Below are positions 7,455 to 14,128 of a stretch of DNA of 22,948 nucleotides, one piece after another (the first letter of the stretch is position 1; the number at the start of each line of letters is the position of its first letter). The notes beneath the pieces are model-generated. The model searched no databases. It was not told the origin of the DNA and was given only the letters and a program-made list of their open reading frames with translations. This DNA is from Taibaiella sp. (GTDB lineage: Bacteria > Bacteroidota > Bacteroidia > Chitinophagales > Chitinophagaceae): positions 1 through 22,948 of the forward strand of contig JACFNS010000003.1 of the NCBI GenBank assembly GCA_019454705.1, in the 5' to 3' direction. Position numbers and translations under genes: made by a program.

Positions 7455-7498
7455 ATGATACTTGTCATAGAGCCGCAATTTATTTTGCCGCAACTTTA
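7455..7498 (+). promoter_or_regulatory. Thioesterase operon promoter: FNR-like site (7455-7468) plus -7-like element (7491-7498)
   Basis: ATGAT-ACTT-GTCAT at 7455-7468 is centred at 7461.5, again 29.5 bp before a -7-like element, CAACTTTA (7491-7498). The same octamer at the same distance is found before the peroxidase gene. The site overlaps an upstream in-frame ATG (7455), which argues that translation starts at 7518 instead. Confidence 0.65.
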
Positions 7499-7517
7499 CA
7501 GCCACTTTTGCATTGCT

Positions 7518-8000
7518 ATGTTTAAACAGAAGCAAATAACAGAGAAGCCACCATCGGCATCAGAAACCATTATGACTGAAGTGGTGTATCCTAATGATGC
7601 GAACCCTATGGGGATGTTGCAGGGGGGCAGATTGGTGCAGTGGATGGACACTGCATCGGCCATATGCGCCCAAACGCATGCTGGCAGAATTGCCGTTACT
7701 GCGTCGATTGACAAAGTAGAATTTAAAAATCCTGCCAAGGTGGGGGATATTATATCTATAAATGCCAAAGTCACACGTTCATTCGACAAGTCGATGGAAA
7801 TACATGTAAGGGCATGGTCGAGGAAAGTGTTGAGCGGCGAAATTTACCCCATCAGCGATGCATATTTCATTTTTGTGGCGCTGGATGATAATGCTAATCC
7901 CGCATTGGTACCGAAGCTGAAGCCGGCAAGTGCCGAAGAAAAATCAAATTATAAAGATGCGTTGTCCAGAAGAAATAGCAGGGTTTATAAAAGCAAATAA
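7518..8000 (+). CDS. Acyl-CoA thioesterase, hotdog fold (YciA/BACH type)
   Basis: A 160-aa cytoplasmic protein with a single hotdog domain. The segment NPMGMLQGGRLVQWMDTASAI (about residues 29-49) carries the N..G...GG...WMD signature of acyl-CoA hydrolases, with N29 and D44 as probable catalytic residues; the usual HGG or FGG is QGG here. ASIDKVEFKNPAKVGDII follows as the typical second strand-turn. It hydrolyses acyl-CoA to free acid and CoA. The start at ATG 7518 is preferred over 7455 because the latter lies inside the FNR-like operator and upstream of the -7 element. It is the first gene of a three-gene operon; the next gene starts 44 bp before its stop. The substrate cannot be told from sequence. 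Confidence 0.88.
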   Translation: MFKQKQITEKPPSASETIMTEVVYPNDANPMGMLQGGRLVQWMDTASAICAQTHAGRIAVTASIDKVEFKNPAKVGDIISINAKVTRSFDKSMEIHVRAWSRKVLSGEIYPISDAYFIFVALDDNANPALVPKLKPASAEEKSNYKDALSRRNSRVYKSK

Positions 8001-8385
8001 GGTAGCTACCATATGTTATGTGAAAGATGGATTGCCTGAATGTTTCAATTGTTTATATGCCTGTATGCCCGATGGAGAAGGCATAGTTTTCAAGTCATCC
8101 CTGTCCTCTTTGCACAGCCCCGTTTTGCAACCGGAAGTTCCTGTTGCCGGCACCATTTACCGTTCTACGGAAAGCGGCCTGGATAATTCAGGTATCCAGT
8201 TTCATGGTAATATTGTGACAGGCTGGGCGTTAAGGGAAATGGCTCAAAAAGCATATTACAAACGCTACCCGCTGGGGTTAGTGGTTCCCGGCGATTTATT
8301 TGTTGTCTTGTTTGATAACCTTAAGTACACAAAAACAATCAAAGGTATCAGGAAGAAACAACAGTGGGAGAGAGTAATGAATTAA
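7957..8385 (+). CDS. Pyridoxamine 5'-phosphate oxidase-like (PPOX split-barrel) protein
   Basis: A 142-aa protein starting with MRCPEEIAGFIKANKVATIC, followed by a six-stranded split-barrel pattern: GEGIVFKSS, LHSPVLQ, VAGTIYRS, IQFHGNIV and PGDLFVVLFDNLKYTKT. It resembles small flavin-binding PPOX-like or YhbP-type proteins, in which segments like LHSPVLQ and VAGTI follow the first beta hairpin. It may bind FMN or a related cofactor; no reaction can be assigned. The ATG at 7957 lies inside the thioesterase gene (44-bp overlap in a different frame); an earlier ATG at 7930 would add nine residues outside the recognisable domain. The overlap implies translational coupling. It is followed after 5 bp by queD. 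Confidence 0.78.
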   Translation: MRCPEEIAGFIKANKVATICYVKDGLPECFNCLYACMPDGEGIVFKSSLSSLHSPVLQPEVPVAGTIYRSTESGLDNSGIQFHGNIVTGWALREMAQKAYYKRYPLGLVVPGDLFVVLFDNLKYTKTIKGIRKKQQWERVMN

Positions 8386-8390
8386 ATATT

Positions 8391-8753
8391 ATGTATTCCG
8401 CAACGATATTTAAAGAACTGACATTTGATGCTGCACATTTTTTGCCCAACGTACCCGAAGGGCATAAGTGCAGAAATATACATGGCCACACTTACAGGTT
8501 AAAGGTGTATATAAATGGGCCGATAGATGAACATACGGGTTGGGTAGCTGATTTCGCAGAATTGAAGAAATCTGTAAAGTCAGTAGTGGAAGAAGTGGAC
8601 CATAAGTTCCTCAATAATATTGATGGTTTGGACAATCCTACCTGTGAGCTGCTGGCGCGCTGGTTGTGGCAAAAAATAAAGCCCCTGGTGCCGGGGCTTA
8701 GTAAAATTGAACTGCATGAAACGCCAACGTCCGGCGTTGTGTACCAGGAGTAA
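8391..8753 (+). CDS. queD: 6-carboxy-5,6,7,8-tetrahydropterin synthase / 6-pyruvoyl-tetrahydropterin synthase family
   Basis: A 120-aa protein of the PTPS/QueD family, of normal length. Zinc ligands H16 (FDAAHFLP), H31 and H33 (NIHGHTY); catalytic C27 in GHKCRNIHGH; D70-H71 in EEVDHKFLN; E110 in ELHETPTSG. QueD converts 7,8-dihydroneopterin triphosphate to 6-carboxytetrahydropterin in the queuosine/preQ0 pathway. The C27-x3-H31-x-H33 arrangement fits QueD. ATG 8391 was chosen because the sequence MYSATIFKELTFDAAH aligns with the usual start; ATG 8364 lies inside the preceding gene and adds nine atypical residues. It is the third gene of the thioesterase operon. Its last 80 bases also form a strong terminator for the opposite strand. 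Confidence 0.9.
   Translation: MYSATIFKELTFDAAHFLPNVPEGHKCRNIHGHTYRLKVYINGPIDEHTGWVADFAELKKSVKSVVEEVDHKFLNNIDGLDNPTCELLARWLWQKIKPLVPGLSKIELHETPTSGVVYQE
8671..8699 (-). terminator. Rho-independent terminator of the minus-strand lipoprotein operon, inside queD
   Basis: Read on the minus strand: AAGCCCC, a 7-nt loop GGCACCA, GGGGCTT, then TATTTTTTG. The 7-bp GC-rich stem plus T-tract is a convincing intrinsic terminator for the convergent operon whose last stop codon is at 8762. It is embedded in queD codons for residues around KPLVPGLS, so it does not interrupt plus-strand transcription (no T-tract in that direction). Confidence 0.8.
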
Positions 8754-8761
8754 TGAAGTTG

Positions 8762-9169
8762 TTACTGTGCTTTGAATGCGATGGCTTTATCAGCAGTAGC
8801 TCCGTCATGGTCTATAACAGCTGATACTACTACCTGCAAGTCGCCCGGGGTACCCTGGTTGTTTACCCATTGCTCACTTACCATCATTTCTTTGCCGTGC
8901 ATATGTTGTGCTTTGGTAAACAACGTGTCCGCGTTGTTCCTGATGATATACACACTGCAACCATGCATTTCCGTAGCACAGGTTACAAAAGCCTTTACAA
9001 ATACAGTATCTCCGGCACTGAATAGCTGGTTTTCGTACGGAGTATTGATGGTTATTTTCGCAGTTTCGTGATGTGATGTAGCCTGTGGTAATGTGTCTGC
9101 TTTTTTGCAGGAGAATAGTAAAGTGCTGAGCGCTAAGACCGGCACTGCAATAGTCATTGACCGTTTCAT
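8762..9169 (-). CDS. Small His/Met-containing lipoprotein, possibly metal-related
   Basis: A 135-aa protein with a lipoprotein signal (LSTLLFSC, lipidated Cys at about 21, followed by KK). The mature part is one predicted beta-sandwich domain: ITINTPYENQLFSAGDTVFVKA resembles an Ig-like or DUF4625-like start. It is rich in histidine and methionine around HH (34-35), TCATEMHGCS, KAQHMHGKEMM and IDHDG, plus two cysteines (TC..GC). These residues suggest copper or other metal binding, but this is inference. It follows the CNVCGC outer-membrane gene by 10 bp in one transcript and ends at a terminator inside queD. No characterised homologue is recognised. Confidence 0.75.
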   Translation of the reverse strand: MKRSMTIAVPVLALSTLLFSCKKADTLPQATSHHETAKITINTPYENQLFSAGDTVFVKAFVTCATEMHGCSVYIIRNNADTLFTKAQHMHGKEMMVSEQWVNNQGTPGDLQVVVSAVIDHDGATADKAIAFKAQ

Positions 9170-9179
9170 CTTTATATGT

Positions 9180-10094
9180 TTAGAATAATAAGTAAATACC
9201 TAGTTCGGTTTTATACCTGTTTGTTACCATTCCACCGGAATAGTTTTGGGAGAGCGGAATATGCAGCATAGCTTGCGCACCCACATTATTTCGGAATGCC
9301 TGTAACCCTGCTGAGGCCAGCACCATGTTACCCCCGCTGTAGCTGTTTTTTACTGAGTAGTAGTAATTGCTGTAATCCACCTCGTTTCTTTCGTACCTGC
9401 CACCGGCCTGTGGTATGAGTTTAAGCTGTCCGGCTGTAAAAGTGTGGAAGCCCAGCAATCCTGCGCTCAGCCTGTTGCCAAATTTGTATTCGTCTTTGTT
9501 AGGGGTAGTGATTACATACGCAATATCAGCGTTTATGCCGGTGTTGTTGTGTTGCAGGGTATAGTTAGTATTGAGTATAAAATCGAAGGAAGCTGTGCCC
9601 GGCTGAATGTTGGGTAACCCTTCGTTGTATTTTATGTCGTTCCTGTCGTATTTGCCTGTGGGTAATTTTACGCCGCCGCCCGCCAGCAGGTTATGCTGCC
9701 ATTCTTTACCGGTACAGTTGGCGCCCAGCAGCCTGTAGTTAGCCAGCAAAGTAATATCACCTAATCCCGTATTTCTTGAGTAAGAGCCGTTTTCTATCCT
9801 TTCGTTATATACATAAGGGACAAAAGCAAACAATTGCACGTTGCGCACAGGGTTGTACCTGCCCCAAAGCTGCATGGTATGGTAATAATCTTTTGATGTT
9901 TCCGGGTCAACACCTTCTATGGTTTCGTGTACGCCGCGATACTCCCTGTATTGATATTGTACACCCGCAAAACTGTTTTTTGAATTGGGGAGGATACCCA
10001 GGTATTGGTTGCTGGCTGAGCAACCACACACGTTGCAGGCATTGGCGTTATATATTCCGGATATGAATGTCGCAAGCAGGATGAGCTTTTTCAT
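9180..10094 (-). CDS. Outer-membrane beta-barrel-like protein with N-terminal CNVCGC motif
   Basis: A 304-aa protein with a signal peptide (MKKLILLATFISGIYNANA) followed at once by C20-N-V-C23-G-C25-SASNQYLGILP. The rest alternates aromatic and polar residues in repeated amphipathic strands (for example VQYQYREYRG, LFAFVPYVYN, TELGIYLLF) and ends in F, as in outer-membrane beta-barrels. Similar proteins in Bacteroidota are often labelled transporter and lie near MbnP and cytochrome c peroxidase genes; that association is from memory. The CxxCxC motif could bind metal. It is divergent from the peroxidase gene. Its promoter has a perfect TAnnTTTG box only 5 bp from the ATG, with an inverted repeat just upstream. 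Cargo or ligand is unknown; a copper link is inferred from neighbours. Confidence 0.72.
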   Translation of the reverse strand: MKKLILLATFISGIYNANACNVCGCSASNQYLGILPNSKNSFAGVQYQYREYRGVHETIEGVDPETSKDYYHTMQLWGRYNPVRNVQLFAFVPYVYNERIENGSYSRNTGLGDITLLANYRLLGANCTGKEWQHNLLAGGGVKLPTGKYDRNDIKYNEGLPNIQPGTASFDFILNTNYTLQHNNTGINADIAYVITTPNKDEYKFGNRLSAGLLGFHTFTAGQLKLIPQAGGRYERNEVDYSNYYYSVKNSYSGGNMVLASAGLQAFRNNVGAQAMLHIPLSQNYSGGMVTNRYKTELGIYLLF

Positions 10095-10098
10095 AATG

Positions 10099-10139
10099 CA
10101 AACCTATTTCCCTTAATAAAGGATTAAAATGTCTTTTAT
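10099..10139 (-). promoter_or_regulatory. Promoter of the CNVCGC operon: -7 box (10106-10099) and inverted repeat (10116-10139), operator copy 3
   Basis: TAGGTTTG on the minus strand (10106-10099) is a perfect match to TAnnTTTG. Upstream of it, ATAAAGGA-N8-TCTTTTAT (10116-10139) has the same arm and spacer lengths as the copies at 2714 and 3717, with one base different. It covers the region between -33 and -7, as expected of a repressor operator. The start of transcription would fall at or next to the ATG (10094), suggesting a leaderless mRNA. Confidence 0.6.
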
Positions 10140-10150
10140 CAGCCCGGCAG

Positions 10151-10194
10151 GTGACTTTTGTCATATACCATCCGGGGTTTTAAAAACAACTTTA
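10151..10194 (+). promoter_or_regulatory. Peroxidase operon promoter: FNR-like site (10151-10164) plus -7-like element (10187-10194)
   Basis: GTGAC-TTTT-GTCAT at 10151-10164 (TGAC/GTCA perfect palindrome, 4-bp spacer) is centred at 10157.5. The octamer CAACTTTA begins at 10187, exactly 29.5 bp downstream. Predicted start is near 10199, leaving a short leader to the ATG at 10212. Confidence 0.68.
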
Positions 10195-10211
10195 CATAAC
10201 AAGCAAACGAT

Positions 10212-11264
10212 ATGCGAACAAGCCGAAAAATATTGCATGGTTTAGCAGTGGTGGCTACATGCATTGTACTCGCAGTTTCCTGCAAAAAGGAATCAACACC
10301 ACCCACCGTTACCCCGCAGGACACTACCTACAAATTAACCCCTTACGAAATAGTGATGCCGGCGCATTTTCCTGAAATGTATATTCCGGAAGACAATAAG
10401 CCATACGTAGAAAGAATTGAATTGGGCCGTATGTTGTACTACGACAATATATTGTCGAACGATGGCAGGGCTTGTGCAAGCTGCCACTTCCAGTCGCATG
10501 GGTTTACTATTCCCGGCATGGTGAATGATATGCCTGTCCTCTCTCATGTTAACCTGGCATGGCATGGAAAGTTTATGTGGGATGGCTCAAAGAGTGGTAC
10601 ACTTGAGGATGTGATGTTGTTTGAGACACAAGAGTTCTTCGCTACCAACCTGGAGAAAATAAATAGTAGCGAGAAATACAGGAAGTTGTTCAAGCAGTAT
10701 TTCGGGGTAGATTATATTACCCATCATGAAATTGCATACGCACTGGCACAGTTTACCCGTACAATGATTTCAAAAGACTCGAAGTATGACAGGTATATGA
10801 AAGGTGCTGAAAGACTGACCTATAACGAGGAGATGGGCATGAGGATATTTTTCTCAGAGAAGGGTGATTGTTTCCACTGTCACACCGCGATGATTACTAC
10901 AGATGGGCAAATGCACAATACCGGCCTGGATAGTGTATACACTAAGGAAATGGACAAAGGGTATTATAATGTTACTAAAAACACGAGTGACCTGGGAAAA
11001 TTCAGAACACCTAACCTGCGGAATGTAGCCCTGCGCAAATTCTATATGCACGATGGCAGGTTCACAACGCTGGAAGAAGTAGTGGAGTTTTATAATAGTG
11101 GGGTAAATAGGGTAAGCAATATAGACCCGATAATGACCAAGGAGGGAAAGGAAAACGGATTGAACCTGAACGCGGTTGAAAAGCAGCAATTGGTTGCGTT
11201 TCTCAAAACCCTTACTGACGAAACATTTATTACTGATACAAGCTTCAGCAAACCTTCATTTTAA
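10212..11264 (+). CDS. Di-heme cytochrome c peroxidase / MauG-MbnH-like lipoprotein
   Basis: A 350-aa lipoprotein (lipobox AVSC, Cys 24) with two c-type heme sites: C88-A-S-C91-H92 and C220-F-H-C223-H224. Family signatures include LGRMLYYDNILSNDG, NLAWHGKFMWDGS (116-126), KFRTPNLRNVALRKFYMHDGRF (about 263-283) and a C-terminal LVAFLKTLTDE. It is periplasmic and membrane-anchored. Classical members reduce H2O2; MauG/MbnH members oxidise residues in a partner protein. The next gene encodes an MbnP-like protein, so an MbnH-type role, oxidising a Trp in its partner to help form a copper site, is plausible. That is inference from pairing. Its FNR-like promoter site suggests low-oxygen or NO control, as for many bacterial peroxidases. 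Length is normal for the family. Confidence 0.9.
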   Translation: MRTSRKILHGLAVVATCIVLAVSCKKESTPPTVTPQDTTYKLTPYEIVMPAHFPEMYIPEDNKPYVERIELGRMLYYDNILSNDGRACASCHFQSHGFTIPGMVNDMPVLSHVNLAWHGKFMWDGSKSGTLEDVMLFETQEFFATNLEKINSSEKYRKLFKQYFGVDYITHHEIAYALAQFTRTMISKDSKYDRYMKGAERLTYNEEMGMRIFFSEKGDCFHCHTAMITTDGQMHNTGLDSVYTKEMDKGYYNVTKNTSDLGKFRTPNLRNVALRKFYMHDGRFTTLEEVVEFYNSGVNRVSNIDPIMTKEGKENGLNLNAVEKQQLVAFLKTLTDETFITDTSFSKPSF

Positions 11265-11284
11265 TAATAATCTCAGCTAACAAT

Positions 11285-12016
11285 ATGAATATGAAATATG
11301 TATTAACAGGGGTGATGTTAGCTGCAATGGCTTTTACATCTTGTCGTAAGGAGAAAGAAAATGTAATTCCTGCACCCCTTACGGGCAACCTGGCTGTTAA
11401 TGTGGATTATCATGTGGATGGGAAGCAGCTCTATTTTGACAGCCTGATATACACCAATGCTGCAGGTAACCAATATAGCGTCACAAAGGTACATTACTAC
11501 CTCAGCAGGTTCAGGCTGTATAAAGAGGGCAGCGTGAAATATGCATCAGACACAATAATTTATGTAGACGCAGAGAAGGCTATGAATTTTTCATTCAGGA
11601 ACGTTCCGGCGATGACATACGACTCTATGTCCTTTCATATAGGATTGGACGAGGCGCAAAATAAATCCAATTCATTGCCCGCTACAGCCGAAAACGTGAA
11701 TATGGGCTGGCCTGATGTGATGGGTGGAGGCTACCACTTCCTGAAGTTGGAAGGGCACTGGTTGGACAGCAGTAAGAAGTTGGGTTATGCCATGCATATA
11801 GGTAATAACGGGTTTTTAGTTCGTGCAGGGGCAAAGGCCAATATTGAGGTGAACGGTGGTAAAACTGCAAACTGTAAACTGATGATGAATATTAACGAAT
11901 GGTTTGCCCACCCCAATACCTACAACCTGGCTGCGGATGGTGTGTATAGCATGGGTAACGCACCACTGATGAAGAAACTCAGTGAGAATGGTGGTGATGT
12001 TTTCGGTTTAGAGTAA
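11285..12016 (+). CDS. MbnP-family copper-binding-like lipoprotein
   Basis: A 243-aa protein with lipobox FTSC (Cys 20) followed by RK. The mature protein fits the MbnP/CorA-like family: an N-terminal LAVNVDYHVDGKQLYFD strand pair, TKVHYYLSRFRLY, then MSFHIGLDEAQN, the characteristic NMGWPDVMGGGYHFLKLEG (residues 139-157) and a final MNINEWF. Tryptophans W142, W159 and W206 and histidines H70, H118, H151, H158 and H171 are candidates for the modified Trp and copper ligands. In studied pairs a di-heme MbnH enzyme converts an MbnP Trp to kynurenine for copper binding. It lies 20 bp after the di-heme enzyme gene, so the two form one operon. An alternative ATG six bases downstream exists. Copper binding here is inferred from family. 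Confidence 0.82.
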   Translation: MNMKYVLTGVMLAAMAFTSCRKEKENVIPAPLTGNLAVNVDYHVDGKQLYFDSLIYTNAAGNQYSVTKVHYYLSRFRLYKEGSVKYASDTIIYVDAEKAMNFSFRNVPAMTYDSMSFHIGLDEAQNKSNSLPATAENVNMGWPDVMGGGYHFLKLEGHWLDSSKKLGYAMHIGNNGFLVRAGAKANIEVNGGKTANCKLMMNINEWFAHPNTYNLAADGVYSMGNAPLMKKLSENGGDVFGLE

Positions 12017-12190
12017 TTTTTAATGCGATAACTCTCGGCTAAAATTTTACTAAATGTATTTATAAATGATTGTCTTAAATATTCATATGACATATGCATC
12101 ATGAGCTTTTGATTTTTTCTGACATTAGTACCACAACTATTAAACATTCCGTAGTTTACTTAGTCAGAGATAATATAAAGAACGTGTTAT

Positions 12191-12475
12191 ATGAAACAGT
12201 ACATTTCAATGCTAGTCATTATACTGGCAATTAACAACCCCGATACTACAATTGCACAACAAAAAGGACGCGGTAAGAATATTGACCCGGATAAAGTGTT
12301 TGAGAAACTGGACACTGATAAGGACGGGAAAATAAACAAAGAAGAAGTTGAGAAAGCTGATCGTCCCCGCCTGAAAGAAAATTTCTCAAAGATTGATGCC
12401 GATAGTGATGGCTTTATCAGCAAGGAGGAATTCAAAAGGATGGTAGAAAAACGCAGGGAAGCTACAGGTAATTAA
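12191..12475 (+). CDS. Small secreted EF-hand protein
   Basis: A 94-aa protein with an N-terminal hydrophobic signal (residues about 4-22, ending IAQQ) and two classical EF-hand loops: DTDKDGKINKEE (about residues 41-52) and DADSDGFISKEE (about 69-80). Both have Asp at loop positions 1, 3 and 5, Gly at 6, Ile at 8 and Glu at 12, so calcium binding is likely. The mature protein is highly charged and Lys-rich. It lies 174 bp downstream of the MbnP-like gene; that gap holds no gene and no clear terminator, so it may have its own promoter. Role unknown; periplasmic or outer-surface calcium binding is inferred. Confidence 0.85.
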   Translation: MKQYISMLVIILAINNPDTTIAQQKGRGKNIDPDKVFEKLDTDKDGKINKEEVEKADRPRLKENFSKIDADSDGFISKEEFKRMVEKRREATGN

Positions 12476-12500
12476 TAAACATCAAGGTTTATGTAAAAGA

Positions 12501-12534
12501 AAGGCGTTTCAGCCAGGTAAAACTGAAACGCCTT
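12501..12534 (-). terminator. Intrinsic terminator hairpin between the EF-hand gene and paaD (likely bidirectional)
   Basis: A perfect 12-bp stem, AAGGCGTTTCAG / CTGAAACGCCTT, with a 10-nt loop, sits between the convergent EF-hand gene and paaD. On the minus strand it is followed by TCTTTTAC, a modest T-tract, so it best serves the paa operon. The plus-strand side lacks a clear T-tract. Confidence 0.75.
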
Positions 12535-12569
12535 GATACCTCACTATCCACCTTAGAAAAACTATCTTA

Positions 12570-13055
12570 TCAATGGCATTTGAAATATTCAAATGGTTCC
12601 TTGCAATCATTGCATTTGTATAATGCTTTGCAAGCCGTTGAGCCAAACCTGCTGATTTGCACTGTATGGCTGCTGCCGCATTGCGGACAGCATATATGGG
12701 CTTCAGCATGAGCTACATCACAGCCTGAATGTACAGGTGGCGCAATGCCATATTTTTTCATTTTTTCTTTAGCTGCATCGGTAATGTTATCTGTCGTCCA
12801 TGCCGGTTGGTACACCAGCTTTACAGTAGCGTTAATGCCATGCTTATCCAGCAGTGCTTTTATGTCTGCTTCTATAATACCCATAGCAGGACAGCCTGTA
12901 TAGGTTGGGGTAATAATCACTTCACAACCATTGTCGGTCATGCGCACATCCTGCAGCATGCCTATTTCCTCTATGGTCACTACAGGTATTTCGGGGTCTG
13001 CTATCTGCGATAACAGTTCTAATATATTTTCCCTTGTATGGACCGTACTTACCAT
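12570..13055 (-). CDS. paaD: Phenylacetyl-CoA epoxidase maturation subunit PaaD
   Basis: A 161-aa protein with an N-terminal MIP18/DUF59 domain (D20-P-E-I-P24, then TYTGCPAMG with C55) and a C-terminal zinc-ribbon-like part (C123-P-Q-C126 and C148-N-D-C151, plus FGSTACKALYKC). PaaD is needed for assembly or activity of the phenylacetyl-CoA 1,2-epoxidase and is thought to act in Fe-S insertion, probably for PaaE. It overlaps the end of paaC by 7 bp and is the last gene before a terminator hairpin. No paaE follows it, so the reductase must be encoded elsewhere. Length and both domains are typical. Confidence 0.93.
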   Translation of the reverse strand: MVSTVHTRENILELLSQIADPEIPVVTIEEIGMLQDVRMTDNGCEVIITPTYTGCPAMGIIEADIKALLDKHGINATVKLVYQPAWTTDNITDAAKEKMKKYGIAPPVHSGCDVAHAEAHICCPQCGSSHTVQISRFGSTACKALYKCNDCKEPFEYFKCH

Positions 13056-13810
13056 TTCGCGTCAGGATAGGCCCTTTGTAAGTATTGCATTTCGCCCAGC
13101 ATGTGGCCAAGGTGTTCGGTATGTACACCTTTTCTGCCACCAGTTTGCATATAGTTGGCCGCAGGCAGGCTCAGCTTCGCTTCTTCCAGCACGTTTTTGA
13201 TATGTGTTTCCCACAGCGAATGAAGAGATGGGTTATCTACTCCTAAACCTTGAGCAATCAAGGCGGTATCTGTTTCATCTGCTTCAAACAATTCGCCTGT
13301 GTACATCCACAGGTTGTTTATCGCCTGTTGCATTTTCTCATGGCTTTCTTCCGTGCCATCGCCCAGCCTTACTGTCCAGTCTGCCGCATGTGCCATATGG
13401 TATTTTACCTCTTTCAATGTTTTGGCAGCCAGCGCAGCAAAGGTTTCGTCCTTGCTGTTTTGCAGCGACATAAAGAAATAGTATTCGTAAACAGACATAT
13501 ACAACTGCCGGGCTATCGTATCGGCAAAGTTGCCGTTGGGCATTTCCACCAGCAGATTATTATAATACTGTCTTTCGTTACGCCTGTAAGCAAGGTCGTC
13601 TGCTGTCCTGCCTTTGCCCTCCAGTTCAGCTGCATAATTGTAAAATGCCTGCGCCCTTCCTATCAGGTCAAGTGCTATATTGGTCAGCGCCAGGTCTTCT
13701 TCCAGGAATGGACCGTTGCTGCACCATTCAGACAGCCTGTGCGATAGTATCCAGGCATTATCTGCCATCCTCAGGCTGTAAGTATATTTTAGTTCATGAA
13801 TGTTTGCCAT
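13049..13810 (-). CDS. paaC: Phenylacetyl-CoA epoxidase structural subunit PaaC
   Basis: A 253-aa all-helical ferritin-like protein. Family markers are the N-terminal MADNAWILSHRLSEWCSNGP, then LEEDLALTNIALDLIGRAQ (about residues 36-54), RNERQYYNNLLVEMPNGNF, and EVKYHMAHAADWTVRLGDGTEES written here as the region at about residues 134-156. PaaC is the structural partner of the catalytic PaaA in the multicomponent oxygenase that converts phenylacetyl-CoA to its ring-1,2-epoxide. It lies between paaB (2-bp gap) and paaD (7-bp overlap), the standard paaABCD order, which indicates tight co-translation. Confidence 0.95.
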   Translation of the reverse strand: MANIHELKYTYSLRMADNAWILSHRLSEWCSNGPFLEEDLALTNIALDLIGRAQAFYNYAAELEGKGRTADDLAYRRNERQYYNNLLVEMPNGNFADTIARQLYMSVYEYYFFMSLQNSKDETFAALAAKTLKEVKYHMAHAADWTVRLGDGTEESHEKMQQAINNLWMYTGELFEADETDTALIAQGLGVDNPSLHSLWETHIKNVLEEAKLSLPAANYMQTGGRKGVHTEHLGHMLGEMQYLQRAYPDAKW

Positions 13811-13812
13811 TG

Positions 13813-14103
13813 CTAAATTTGTTTTGCGCCTTCGGGCATCACATAAAATGTAGGGTGGCGGTACACCTTATCATCAGCAGGGTCGAAGAACATATCAGCA
13901 TCATCGGGGTTGGATGCCACGATGGAGTTGGCGGGTACTACCCATATACTGCTACCTTCGCCACGGCGGGTATATATATCCCTGGCGTTCTGCAATGCCA
14001 TCTTCTTGTCCGACGCATGTACACTGCCGGCATGCATATGGTGGCTGCCATTCCTGCCCTGGATAAATACTTCCCACAAGTCCAGTTGTGTATCTGTAGC
14101 CAT
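13813..14103 (-). CDS. paaB: Phenylacetyl-CoA epoxidase subunit PaaB
   Basis: A 96-aa protein of the usual PaaB size, with WEVFIQGRNGSHHMHAGSVHA near the N-terminus and ALQNARDIYTRRGEGSSIWVV in the middle, both family hallmarks. PaaB bridges PaaAC heterodimers in the epoxidase complex. It starts 25 bp after the paaA stop and ends 2 bp before paaC. Cytoplasmic, no membrane segment. Confidence 0.95.
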   Translation of the reverse strand: MATDTQLDLWEVFIQGRNGSHHMHAGSVHASDKKMALQNARDIYTRRGEGSSIWVVPANSIVASNPDDADMFFDPADDKVYRHPTFYVMPEGAKQI

Positions 14104-14128
14104 TGTATTCTGTTTTTGCTTGTTTGAA

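Noticed and set aside
12083..12099. ATGAC...ATCAT pair upstream of the EF-hand gene
   Set aside because: Spacer is 6 bp rather than 4 and there is no -7-like element at the shared distance.
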